From Albimonas sp036154955 (lineage in GTDB: Bacteria; Pseudomonadota; Alphaproteobacteria; Rhodobacterales; Rhodobacteraceae): DNA of 64,000 bases. The notes under the pieces are model-generated. The model ran no database searches and had not been told where the DNA came from. It worked only from the letters and a program-made list of their open reading frames with translations. Position numbers and translations under genes: made by a program. The stretch covers positions 117,666 to 181,665 of the forward strand of contig JAYZWL010000060.1 of the NCBI GenBank assembly GCA_036154955.1, read 5' to 3'. Shown one piece after another: positions 30,675 through 41,387 of this stretch. The stretch's first letter is position 1. Each line of letters opens with the position of its first letter.

Positions 30675-32054
30675 ATGAACGCCCCCCTCACCAACATGCA
30701 GACCCGGGACGTGGAAGCCCTGCTCCACCCCTACACCAACGCCGCCGCCCATCGTCAGGTCGGCGCCCATGTGATCGCCGAGGGCAAGGGCATCTACGTC
30801 TACGACGACAGCGGCAAGGAGTTCATCGAGGGCATGGCCGGCCTGTGGTGCGCGGGCCTGGGCTTCGGCGACGCGGAACTGGCCGAGGCCGCCGCCGCCC
30901 AGCTTCGCAAGCTGCCCTACTACCACCTCTTCGCCGGCCGCTCGCACGAGCCCGCGATCGAGCTGGCCGAGATGATCAAGGAGCTGGCGCCGGGCATGGC
31001 CCGCGTCATCTTCCAGTCCTCGGGTTCGGAGGCCAACGACAGCCAGGTCAAGCTGGCCTGGTTCTACAACAACGCCCGCGGCCGGCCGGAGAAGAAGAAG
31101 ATCATCTCCCGCAAGAAGGGCTATCACGGGGTGACCATCGCGGCCGCGTCGATGACCGGGCTGCCCTACAACCATCTCGACTGGGACCTGCCCATCGACC
31201 GCTTCCTGCACACCGGCACGCCGCATCACTGGCGCGAGGCCGAGGCGGGCGAGAGCGAGGAGGCGTTCTCCGCCCGGCTCGCCCATGAGCTGGAGGAGCT
31301 GATCGAGCGCGAGGGCCCCGAGACCGTCGCCGCCTTCATCGCGGAGCCGATCATGGGCGCCGGCGGCGTGATCGTGCCGCCGAAGGGCTATTTCGAGGCG
31401 ATCCGCCCGATCCTCGACAAGCATGACATCCTGATGATCGCCGACGAGGTCATCACCGGCTTCGCCCGCACCGGCGAATGGTTCGGCTCCGACCGCTTCA
31501 ACGTGAAGCCGACCTCGATGTCCTTCGCCAAGCAGCTCACCGGCGGCTACGCGCCGTTGTCGGCGGTGGCGATCAACCAGGACATGGCCGACGCGATCGA
31601 GGCCCATTCCGGCAAGATCGGCACCCTTGGCCACGGCTTCACCTATGGCGGCCACCCGGTCGGCTGCGCCACCGGCGTCGCCGCCCTGCGCATCTACAAG
31701 GAGCGCGGGATCCTCAACCATGTCCGTTCGGTGGAGGGGACGTTCCAGTCGAAGCTGCGCTCGTATCTCGACCATCCGCTGGTGGGCGAGGCGCGGGGCG
31801 TCGGCCTGATCGGCGCGCTGGAGCTGGCCCCCGACGCCTCGGGCAAGACCGCGTTCGAGCCGGCGGGCAAGGTCGGCGGCAAGCTGGCCGCCGAGATGGC
31901 CGCGCGCGGCGTGATTCTGCGCAACGTGGGCGACAGCCTCGCCTTCTGCCCGCCGATGATCATCACGGAGGAGGAGATCGGCCGGCTGTTCGCGCCGCTC
32001 GAAGACGCGCTGAACGCCACCGAGTCCTGGGCCAAGGCCGAAGGCCTGATCTGA
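30675..32054 (+). CDS. Class III omega-aminotransferase (pyridoxal phosphate)
   Basis: A 459-residue class III aminotransferase. The block EGMAGLWCAGLGFG, SSGSEANDSQVKLAW (phosphate group binding), KKGYHGVTIAAASMTG, AEPIMGAGGVIVPP, ADEVITGFARTGEWFG and SFAKQLTGGYAPLSAV with the PLP lysine are all in place. This set is typical of omega-aminotransferases that use pyruvate as acceptor and act on beta-alanine, taurine, putrescine or amines. The ATG at 30675 follows GGAGA by about ten bases. It is divergent from the sterol desaturase. The real donor cannot be fixed from sequence; the Ruegeria-type omega-transaminases look close. Confidence 0.93.
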   Translation: MNAPLTNMQTRDVEALLHPYTNAAAHRQVGAHVIAEGKGIYVYDDSGKEFIEGMAGLWCAGLGFGDAELAEAAAAQLRKLPYYHLFAGRSHEPAIELAEMIKELAPGMARVIFQSSGSEANDSQVKLAWFYNNARGRPEKKKIISRKKGYHGVTIAAASMTGLPYNHLDWDLPIDRFLHTGTPHHWREAEAGESEEAFSARLAHELEELIEREGPETVAAFIAEPIMGAGGVIVPPKGYFEAIRPILDKHDILMIADEVITGFARTGEWFGSDRFNVKPTSMSFAKQLTGGYAPLSAVAINQDMADAIEAHSGKIGTLGHGFTYGGHPVGCATGVAALRIYKERGILNHVRSVEGTFQSKLRSYLDHPLVGEARGVGLIGALELAPDASGKTAFEPAGKVGGKLAAEMAARGVILRNVGDSLAFCPPMIITEEEIGRLFAPLEDALNATESWAKAEGLI

Positions 32055-32080
32055 CCCGTCCCGTTCCGCGGGACATCGCG

Positions 32081-32108
32081 ACGCCGCCGGTCGAAGGGCC
32101 GGCGGCGT
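32081..32108 (+). terminator. Probable terminator of the aminotransferase gene
   Basis: A 10-bp perfect stem (ACGCCGCCGG 32081-32090 with CCGGCGGCGT 32099-32108) and 8-base loop, only a weak T tract after it. Confidence 0.6.
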
Positions 32109-32349
32109 TCGCGTCTCTGGACACGGGGCTTTGAACGGGGGCCGACGCGGCGCGGACATGCGGAAAACCGCGAACGCCTGCGGGCGCGCGGATGAAGACC
32201 GTCGGTCATGTCGGGGAGGTTCGATCCGGTTTGTCCGGCGGATCGGCCGGGAGGGGAAGGGGTGGCCGTCGGCGGCTACAGAGGCCACCCCCGGTCACTT
32301 ACCCAAAGAACGCCACGCGAGTCATTGTCGCCACCTGGTACGCTTACTC

Positions 32350-32368
32350 CGATATCAACGCGATATCG
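32350..32368. promoter_or_regulatory. Dyad in the DUF952 upstream region
   Basis: CGATATC and GATATCG flank a five-base centre (19 bases in all). The dyad ends 45 bases before the DUF952 start, in AT-rich sequence. It could be an operator; the protein is unknown. Confidence 0.4.
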
Positions 32369-32413
32369 ATTACCTTACGAATGAACGCCGATCCGCCGCC
32401 GGGAGTCAACAAA

Positions 32414-32776
32414 ATGGTTAATGCAGGCCTAACGGACCGTTTGATATTCAAGGCGCTGCGCCCTGCCGAGTGCGCGGAGCTTGTCCAAGCCTCTGTTTTC
32501 AAAGGATCTCAAGTAGATATTCAGGACTCGTTCATTCATTTCTCCACATATGAACAGTTGCCCGAAACCCTCGCCAAGCACTTCAGCAACGAAGCGCCAT
32601 TGTGGCTGGCCGCGGTTGATTCGACCGCGCTGGGGGAATCGTTGCGATGGGAAACATCCCGGGGCGGCCAATTGTTCCCGCATCTTCACGCCGGATTGCG
32701 CCCGGAGCAGGTGGCCTGGATGATCCCGCTCAGCCTCGGCCCCGACGGCCGCCATCTGCTTCCGGAGCCTGAATGA
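32414..32776 (+). CDS. DUF952 family protein
   Basis: A 120-residue protein that fits the whole DUF952 domain: LIFKALRPAECAEL at the start, DSFIHFSTYEQLPETLAKHF, a central hydrophobic strand LWLAAVDSTALG, LRWETSRGGQLFPHLHAGL and the C-terminal VAWMIPLSLGPDGRHLLP. The fold is related to ADP-ribosyl-binding or RES-like proteins, but no activity is proven. The ATG at 32414 gives the domain a normal length; a frame upstream to 32192 is not conserved-looking. The gene is lower in GC than its neighbours. Its stop overlaps the pyrD start (ATGA, four bases), so the two are translationally coupled; a metabolic link to pyrimidine synthesis is not known. Confidence 0.87.
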   Translation: MVNAGLTDRLIFKALRPAECAELVQASVFKGSQVDIQDSFIHFSTYEQLPETLAKHFSNEAPLWLAAVDSTALGESLRWETSRGGQLFPHLHAGLRPEQVAWMIPLSLGPDGRHLLPEPE

Positions 32777-33819
32777 CCTCGCCCCTCTCCGACTTCGCCG
32801 AGCGCGCCGGCCTCGCCGCCCTGCGCCGCGCCGACCCCGAGACCGCGCACGGGCTGGCGCTGCGCGCGCTGAACCTGCGCCACGCGGCGGGACTGTCGCC
32901 GGAAGCGGGGCCGGTGACCGGGCCGGGGCTGGCGCGGCGGGTGTTCGGGCTCGACTTTCCCAACCCGGTCGGCATCGCCCCGGGCTTCGACAAGAACGCC
33001 ATGGCGATGGAGGCCTCGCTCGCCGCCGGCCCCGGCTTCATGGAGATCGGCGGGGTGACGCCCCGTCCCCAGGACGGCAATCCGCGCCCGCGCCTGTTCC
33101 GGCTGACCGAGGACCGCGCGGTCATCAATCGCTTCGGCTTCAACAACGAGGGGATGGAGGTCATCGCCCGCCGGCTCGCCGCGTGGCGGGAGGGCGGGAC
33201 GCCGAACGCCTCGGGCATCGTCGGGGTCAATATCGGCGCCAACAAGGACAGCGAGGACCGGGCGGCGGACTACGCCGCGGTGCTGACCCGGTTCGCGGGG
33301 CTGGCGAGCTTCTTCACCGTCAACGTCTCCTCCCCCAACACCGAGCGGCTGCGTGACCTTCAGGGGCGCGACGCGCTGGACGCGCTGCTGGCCGGCGCGC
33401 TGGAGGCGCGGGACCGCGCCGCGCCGGGCACCCCGGTGCTGGTCAAGATCGCGCCCGATCTGGACGCGGCCGGGCTGGCCGACGTCGCGGAGGTCGCCAT
33501 GGAGCGGGGGCTGGACGGCATCGTGGCCACCAACACCACCCTGGCCCGCGACGGGCTGCGCAGCCCGCAGGCGGCGGAGACCGGGGGCCTGTCCGGCCAG
33601 CCGCTCTTCGACCGCTCGACGGAGGTGCTGGCGGAGCTCGCCCGCCTCACCGGCGGGGAGATGCCGCTGGTGGGCGTCGGGGGCGTGGCCTCGGTCGCGC
33701 AGGCGCGGGCCAAGCTCGCGGCGGGGGCGAGCCTGGTGCAGCTCTACAGCGGGCTGGTCTATGGCGGCGTCGGGCTGGCGGCCCGGATCGCGCGGGGGCT
33801 CGCCGCGCCCGGGGGTTGA
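32773..33819 (+). CDS. pyrD: Dihydroorotate dehydrogenase (quinone), class 2
   Basis: A 348-residue membrane-associated flavoprotein. It oxidises dihydroorotate to orotate and passes electrons to quinone, the fourth step of pyrimidine synthesis. FMN and substrate motifs are seen: NPVGIAPGFDKNA, MEIGGVTPRPQDGNPRPRLFRL, VNIGANKDSED, FTVNVSSPNT (catalytic Ser base region of class 2), VKIAPDL, ATNTT and VGVGGVAS...LVQLYSGLVYGG. The N-terminal helix needed for membrane docking spans about residues 1-35. It overlaps the DUF952 gene by four bases and is followed by a strong terminator. Confidence 0.97.
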   Translation: MTSPLSDFAERAGLAALRRADPETAHGLALRALNLRHAAGLSPEAGPVTGPGLARRVFGLDFPNPVGIAPGFDKNAMAMEASLAAGPGFMEIGGVTPRPQDGNPRPRLFRLTEDRAVINRFGFNNEGMEVIARRLAAWREGGTPNASGIVGVNIGANKDSEDRAADYAAVLTRFAGLASFFTVNVSSPNTERLRDLQGRDALDALLAGALEARDRAAPGTPVLVKIAPDLDAAGLADVAEVAMERGLDGIVATNTTLARDGLRSPQAAETGGLSGQPLFDRSTEVLAELARLTGGEMPLVGVGGVASVAQARAKLAAGASLVQLYSGLVYGGVGLAARIARGLAAPGG

Positions 33820-33822
33820 GCG

Positions 33823-33846
33823 GCGCCCCGTCGCGGGGCGCTTTTT
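33823..33846 (+). terminator. Intrinsic terminator of pyrD
   Basis: Stem GCGCCCC 33823-33829 with GGGGCGC 33835-33841, 5-base loop, then TTTTT. Confidence 0.9.
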
Positions 33847-33952
33847 CCGCGCGGTTTCAACCCTATTTCAACCGAATCTGCGCCCGACCCGCCCGAACGC
33901 CCGCGGCAGGGCGACGCTGCTTGCGCGCGCCCGGGCGTGGCCGGGGGTGAAA

Positions 33953-34007
33953 ACGCAACATCTCCAACATGTTGCGACAGGGGCGCGCAGGGCTCTCGCA
34001 ATATTGC
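33953..34007. promoter_or_regulatory. Two GCAA/TTGC dyads ahead of the ATP synthase operon
   Basis: The inverted repeat CGCAACAT...ATGTTGCG (33953-33975, seven-base centre) is followed 20 bases later by the palindrome CGCAATATTGCG (33996-34007). Both share GCAA/TTGC halves and lie 116-170 bases before atpH. They may be operators for a regulator of energy metabolism. Confidence 0.4.
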
Positions 34008-34122
34008 GCGCCTTATGCCCCTGTGTTAGCAACCCTGCGGTTCACGAGGGGGGCGAGCGGCGACTTGCCAATGGTCGCCCCGTGCCGGGTTTTCGCATGT
34101 CCGGCCAATCGGAAGGGGTCCC

Positions 34123-34682
34123 GTGGCAGCATCAGCTTCGATATCCGCCGGCATCGCAGGACGGTACGCTACCGCGCTGTTCGAGCTCGCCGCCGAGTAC
34201 AACGCCCAGGAGGTCGTCGAGACCGACCTGGCCTCGGTGAAGCAGGCTCTGGCGGAAAGCGCCGATCTGCGTCAGGCGGTTTCGTCGCCGCTCTACAAGC
34301 GCGACGAACAGGTCTCGGCGATCAAGGCGATCGCCGACGCGATGGGGCTTCAGCCCCTCACCCGCAACGTTCTGGCCCTGATGGCCGAGAAGCGTCGCCT
34401 TTTCGCGCTGGGCGCGATGTGCGACGCTTATCTCGCGCTCATGGCCGACAAGCGCGGCGAGATTTCGGCCGAAGTGGCCGTGGCCGCGCCGCTGACCGAC
34501 GCGCAGGCCGCGTCGCTGGCGAGCGCGCTGAAGGCGGCCATGGGCCGCGACGTCAATCTGGACGTGTCCGTGGATGAGACCCTCATCGGCGGCCTCGTCG
34601 TCAAGGTAGGCTCCAAGCTGATCGACACCTCGATCCGCTCCAAGCTCGCCGCACTGCAGAACGCCATGAGAGAGGTCGGGTG

Positions 34683-34683
<1 letters not shown>
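34123..34683 (+). CDS. atpH: ATP synthase F1 delta subunit
   Basis: A 186-residue subunit of the F1 stalk that joins the alpha/beta head to the b subunits. The start MAASASISAGIAGRYATALFELA and the C-terminal LDVSVDETLIGGLVVKVGSKLIDTSIRSKL are the delta signature. Initiation is at a GTG (34123) behind GGAAGGGG. It is the first gene of the F1 operon atpHAGDC. Its stop codon overlaps the atpA start by one base. Confidence 0.97.
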
Positions 34684-36221
<1,538 letters not shown>

Positions 36222-36253
36222 TCCGGGCCGGACGGACGGGATAGAGGGACGTC

Positions 36254-37138
36254 ATGCCCAGCCTTAAGGACCTTAAGAACCGGATCGAGTCGGTCAAATC
36301 GACCCGCAAGATCACCAAGGCCATGCAGATGGTCGCCGCGGCGAAGCTTCGCCGCGCGCAGGAGGCCGCCGAGGCCGCGCGTCCCTATGCGGAGCGCATG
36401 AACGGCGTGCTGGGCAAGCTGGCGTCCGGGGCCAACCCGGACACCGCGCCCAAGCTGCTGGCCGGCACCGGCGCCGACCAGGTGCATCTGCTCGTGGTCG
36501 CCACCGCGGAGCGCGGGCTGTGCGGGGGCTTCAACGGCTCCATCGTGCGGCTCGCCCGCCTGCGGATCAACGAGCTGACCGCCGCCGGCAAGACGGTCAA
36601 GATCCTGACCGTCGGCCGCAAGGGCCGCGACCAGCTGCGCCGGGACCACGCCGACAAGTTCGTCGGCCATGTGGACCTCGGCCAGGTGAAGCGGGTGGAC
36701 TACGCCACGGCGCAGAAGATCGCGCTGGACGTGATGGCGCGGTTCGAAGGCGGCGAGTTCGACGTGGCGACGCTGTTCTTCAACCAGTTCCAGTCGGTGA
36801 TCTCCCAGATCCCGACCGCCAAGCAGCTGATCCCGGCCAGCTTCGACGCCGTCGAGGATGACCCGGTGGAGAACGGGACCCCCGTTCCCTACGAATACGA
36901 GCCGGAAGAGGAAGCGATTCTCGCCGACCTTCTGCCGCGCGCCATCGCCACGCAGGTCTTCACCGGCCTGCTGGAGAACGCGGCCTCGGAACAGGGCGCG
37001 CGCATGTCCGCCATGGACAACGCGACGCGCAACGCGGGCGACCTGATCGACCGTCTGACGCTGGAGTACAACCGCTCCCGCCAGGCTGCGATCACCAAGG
37101 AGCTCATCGAAATCATCTCGGGCGCGGAAGCGCTCTAA
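36254..37138 (+). CDS. atpG: ATP synthase F1 gamma subunit
   Basis: A 294-residue central-stalk subunit. The N-terminal coiled-coil MPSLKDLKNRIESVKSTRKI, ITKAMQMVAAAKLRRAQ and the C-terminal coil EQGARMSAMDNATRNAGDLI with LTLEYNRSRQAAITKEL form the rotating shaft. It turns inside the alpha3-beta3 head. The start at 36254 lies 32 bases after atpA. Confidence 0.97.
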   Translation: MPSLKDLKNRIESVKSTRKITKAMQMVAAAKLRRAQEAAEAARPYAERMNGVLGKLASGANPDTAPKLLAGTGADQVHLLVVATAERGLCGGFNGSIVRLARLRINELTAAGKTVKILTVGRKGRDQLRRDHADKFVGHVDLGQVKRVDYATAQKIALDVMARFEGGEFDVATLFFNQFQSVISQIPTAKQLIPASFDAVEDDPVENGTPVPYEYEPEEEAILADLLPRAIATQVFTGLLENAASEQGARMSAMDNATRNAGDLIDRLTLEYNRSRQAAITKELIEIISGAEAL

Positions 37139-37153
37139 GGGACGGAGAGTCAC

Positions 37154-38572
<1,419 letters not shown>

Positions 38573-38596
38573 ACCTGATCGGACGGGAGCGCACTT

Positions 38597-38992
38597 ATGG
38601 CGAAGCTCGCCTATGACCTGGTCTCGCCCGAGCGGAAGATCGCTTCCGGCGAGGCCGACGCGATCCAGATCCCCGGCGCCGAGGGCGACCTCACGGCGAT
38701 GCCGGAGCACGCGCCGTTCCTGACCCCGCTGCGCCCCGGCGTGGTGACGGTGAAGGACGGCGGCGCCTCGGCCGGGTATCTGGTCACGGGCGGCTTCGCC
38801 GAGATCTCCCCCGCCGGCGCCTCGGTGCTGGCGGAGGAGGCGATCCCGGTGGCGGACGCCTCGGCCGACTGGTTCGACGCCAAGATCGCGGCCGCCGAAA
38901 CGGCGCATGAGATCGCGTCGGGCGAAGCGAAGATCATCGCCGCGCAGGTGGTGAACGATTTCCGCTTCCTCAAGCAGACCATGGGCTTCTGA
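38597..38992 (+). CDS. atpC: ATP synthase F1 epsilon subunit
   Basis: A 131-residue subunit. The N-terminal beta-barrel (AKLAYDLVSPERKIASGEADAIQIPGAEGD, then MPEHAPFLTPLRPGVVTV, and SAGYLVTGGFAEI) binds gamma; the C-terminal helices that inhibit ATP hydrolysis in other bacteria seem short. It is the last gene of the operon and is followed by a strong terminator. The genes for a, b and c are not here, as usual in alphaproteobacteria. Confidence 0.96.
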   Translation: MAKLAYDLVSPERKIASGEADAIQIPGAEGDLTAMPEHAPFLTPLRPGVVTVKDGGASAGYLVTGGFAEISPAGASVLAEEAIPVADASADWFDAKIAAAETAHEIASGEAKIIAAQVVNDFRFLKQTMGF

Positions 38993-39021
38993 ACAGAATA
39001 ACGAGGGACAGAAGACCCCTG

Positions 39022-39055
39022 ACGCCCCGCGCGAGGTCTCGCGCGGGGCGTTTTC
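39022..39055 (+). terminator. Intrinsic terminator of the ATP synthase operon
   Basis: A 13-bp stem (39022-39034 with 39039-39051) with a four-base loop, followed by TTTTC. It closes atpHAGDC 30 bases after the stop. Confidence 0.95.
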
Positions 39056-39091
39056 GTTAAGGCGGCCGCAGAACGGGGGGCCGACGGGACC

Positions 39092-39721
39092 ATGACCGCG
39101 CCGGTGACGCTGCACGGCTACAGCCGCAGCATCTACGCCTGGGCCGCTTTGCTGGCGCTGGCGGAGAAGGGCGTGGCCGCGGACTGGGTGGAGGCGAACC
39201 CGTTCGACGCCGCCGGCGGTTCTCCGCTGCATCCGTTCGGCCGGGTTCCGGTCCTGGTCCATGGCGCGGCGGTGATCTACGAGACCGCCGCCATCTGCCA
39301 GTATGTGGACGAGGCCTTCGCCGGCCCGCCGCTGCAACCCGTCGACGCGTGGTCGCGGGCGCGGATGCGCCAGATCATCGCCGTGGCGGACGCCTACGCC
39401 TACTGGCCGATGGTCCGGCAGGTCTACGCCGAAAAGATCTACGCCCGGACCGAAGGCCGTCCGCCTGACGCGGCGCTGGTGCGCGCGGGGCTGAAGGCCG
39501 CGCGGCAGGCGCTCGACGCGCTGGAGGGGCTGGCCGGCCCGGGCCTTCATCTCACCGGCGGCGCGCCGGGGCTGGCGGACGTGCACCTCTACCCGATGGT
39601 CGCGGCCTTCGCCCGCGCGCCGGAGGGCGCGGCCCTGCTCGCCGGACGCCCCCGCCTGCACGCCTGGTCCCGCCGCATGGCGGAGCGGCCGAGCGTGCTC
39701 GCCACCTCCGCTCTTGTCTGA
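39092..39721 (+). CDS. Glutathione S-transferase family protein
   Basis: A 209-residue protein with a thioredoxin-fold N-terminal domain (VTLHGYSRSIYAWAALLALAEKG, then GRVPVLVHG and YETAAICQYVDEAF, the conserved glutathione-side block ending in ETxAI) and a helical C-terminal domain with PGLADVHLYPMVAAF. The catalytic residue is probably Ser12 or Tyr15 near the start. The gene lies alone between the ATP operon and the DUF805 gene. Substrate unknown; detoxification or disulfide chemistry. Confidence 0.92.
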   Translation: MTAPVTLHGYSRSIYAWAALLALAEKGVAADWVEANPFDAAGGSPLHPFGRVPVLVHGAAVIYETAAICQYVDEAFAGPPLQPVDAWSRARMRQIIAVADAYAYWPMVRQVYAEKIYARTEGRPPDAALVRAGLKAARQALDALEGLAGPGLHLTGGAPGLADVHLYPMVAAFARAPEGAALLAGRPRLHAWSRRMAERPSVLATSALV

Positions 39722-39878
39722 GGAGCGCCCCATGATCCGCGCCGACGACGCGGGCGCGGCTCGCCCGTCGCGGCCGCAGGGGGGGGCGCCGGCGCTTCGG
39801 TCCTGCGTGGCGCGCCGATTTCCGAAGGAACTCCGGCGCCCCGGAGCAGCGCGCGCAACTTGCCCGCGGGCCGGGACC

Positions 39879-40268
39879 TCAGGCCCAGCGCAGGCCGTCC
39901 CGCTGTTCGGCGGGCGGACCGAAGCGGTTGGCCTCCGGCTCTCCCGGCATGAGATAGAGCATCAGCAGCGCGGCCGGGCCGATCAGCGGAACCACCGCCA
40001 GCGCCAGCCACCGTCCGCCGCGCCCCACATCGTGCAGGCGACGCACCTGCACCGCCGCGCCCGGCAACAGCAACGCCAGCCAGGTCAGCAGGGTGCAGAG
40101 CGGCGCGGGCGCCCCCATCCCCAGCGTGAAGGCGAGGTCCAGCGCCGCCGCGCCCGCGACGCAGAGCAGGTGGAACAGCGCGAACAGCCAGAACTCGGCG
40201 CGCGAGGACCGGCCGGAAAACTCCGCGTAGTCGCCGAGGCAGCGCGAAATCGCTTCGCCGAAGGTCAT
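39879..40268 (-). CDS. DUF805 family membrane protein
   Basis: A 129-residue membrane protein. It starts MTFGEAISRCLGDYAEFSGRSSRAEFWLFALF, the conserved DUF805 beginning (F-x-G-R-x-x-R-x-E-[FY]-W), followed by three or four helices and RRLHDVGRGGRW, the family's second block. Function unknown. The start at 40268 was chosen because the family begins here; an upstream frame continues through unrelated sequence. It is divergent from the class IV aminotransferase at 40458. Confidence 0.92.
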   Translation of the reverse strand: MTFGEAISRCLGDYAEFSGRSSRAEFWLFALFHLLCVAGAAALDLAFTLGMGAPAPLCTLLTWLALLLPGAAVQVRRLHDVGRGGRWLALAVVPLIGPAALLMLYLMPGEPEANRFGPPAEQRDGLRWA

Positions 40269-40457
40269 GCGATCCCCTCCGAAAACGCCGCGGCTCCGCG
40301 CCTCGCACGGGGGCGGCGGCCTGTCTGACGGGATATGTCTCAATGCCGCCAGCGTGGGACGCATGGCGCCGGCGGGCAAGCGGTTTCGCATTCGCTTCCC
40401 AATCGGTCGCGGCCCTGCCATCCTCCCGCGACATCCGTTCTCAGCAGGAGCCCCGCC

Positions 40458-41387
40458 ATGAAGCACGCGCAACCCCCCGTGGCGGAGCCCGATTTCTCCG
40501 CCGGCGCCGCCTATGTCGGCGGGCGCTACGTGCCGGCGGGCGAAGCGACGGTCTCGGCGCTCGACTGGGGGTTCACCCGGTCCGACGTCACCTATGACGT
40601 GGTGCATGTGAAAGACGGCGCTTTCTTCCGGCTGGACCGGCATATCGCGCGGTTCCAGGCCTCCATGGCCGGGCTGCGCATGAAGATCGACCTGGACGCG
40701 GAGGGCGTCGCCGACGTGCTGCACCGTTGCGTGGCGCTGGCCGGGCTGCGCGACGCCTATGTCGCCATGGTCTGCACCCGCGGCGTGCCGGCGCCGGGCC
40801 TGCCGCGCAAGCCCAGCCTGATCGAGAACCGGTTCATGGCCTACGCCCTGCCCTGGATCGACGTGTTCAGCCCGGAGCTTCAGGCCCGCGGCGTGCACCT
40901 GATCGTGGCGAAAACGCCGCGCATCCCGGCGGCCTCGGTCGACCCCACCATCAAGAACTACCATTGGGGCGACATGGTGCGCGCGCTGCAGGAGGCGGAG
41001 GACGCGGGCGCGGACTCGGCCGTTCTGCTCGACGCCGACGGCTATGTGACCGAGGGGCCCGGCTGGAACATCTTCATGGTCAGGGACGGCGCCCTGGTCG
41101 CTCCCGACCGCGGCGCGCTGGAGGGGATCACCCGCGAAAGCGTCTTCGACCTCTGCGCGGAGCTGGGCGTTCCGGCCCGCGCCGGGCGGATCACCGCGGA
41201 GGATCTGCGCGAGGCCGACGAGATCTTCACCTGCACCACCGCCGGCGGAGTGATGCCGGTCAGCCGGCTGGACGGGCGGGTCTACGGCAACGATCGGCCG
41301 GGCCCGATCTCCGCCCGGTTGCGGGAGATTTACTGGGCGAAGCACGCGGAGGGCTGGGGCGCGACGCCGGTCCGCTACGCGGACTGA
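40458..41387 (+). CDS. Class IV aminotransferase (branched-chain/D-amino acid type)
   Basis: A 309-residue PLP enzyme of fold IV. Seen are SALDWGFTRSDVTYDVVHV, RLDRHIARFQASM, VDPTIKNYHWGDMVRALQEAEDAGADSAVLLDADGYVTEGPGWNIFMV with the PLP lysine, LEGITRESVFDLCAELG and FTCTTAGGVMPV. The substrate loop (GFTRSDVTYD) looks like that of the (R)-selective amine or branched-chain transaminase subgroup rather than 4-amino-4-deoxychorismate lyase. The ATG at 40458 follows CAGGAG. Its 3' end overlaps the convergent acyltransferase gene by 13 bases. Substrate not assigned. Confidence 0.92.
   Translation: MKHAQPPVAEPDFSAGAAYVGGRYVPAGEATVSALDWGFTRSDVTYDVVHVKDGAFFRLDRHIARFQASMAGLRMKIDLDAEGVADVLHRCVALAGLRDAYVAMVCTRGVPAPGLPRKPSLIENRFMAYALPWIDVFSPELQARGVHLIVAKTPRIPAASVDPTIKNYHWGDMVRALQEAEDAGADSAVLLDADGYVTEGPGWNIFMVRDGALVAPDRGALEGITRESVFDLCAELGVPARAGRITAEDLREADEIFTCTTAGGVMPVSRLDGRVYGNDRPGPISARLREIYWAKHAEGWGATPVRYAD

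Larger units (their letters stand above)
32055..32413. other. Intergenic region between the aminotransferase and the DUF952 gene
   Basis: A 359-base gap. It holds the likely terminator at 32081-32108, then a GC-rich part, then an AT-rich stretch with a dyad (32350-32368) just ahead of the DUF952 gene. I see no gene in it. Confidence 0.55.
33820..34122. other. Intergenic region between pyrD and atpH
   Basis: This 303-base gap carries the pyrD terminator, then the control region of the ATP synthase operon. Two dyads stand there: CGCAACAT 33953-33960 paired with ATGTTGCG 33968-33975, and the perfect palindrome CGCAATATTGCG at 33996-34007. No gene seen. Confidence 0.6.

Noticed and set aside
36264..36276. 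TTAA pair near the atpG start as a CtrA site
   Set aside because: The TTAA words are only 5 bases apart instead of 7 and lie inside the coding sequence.
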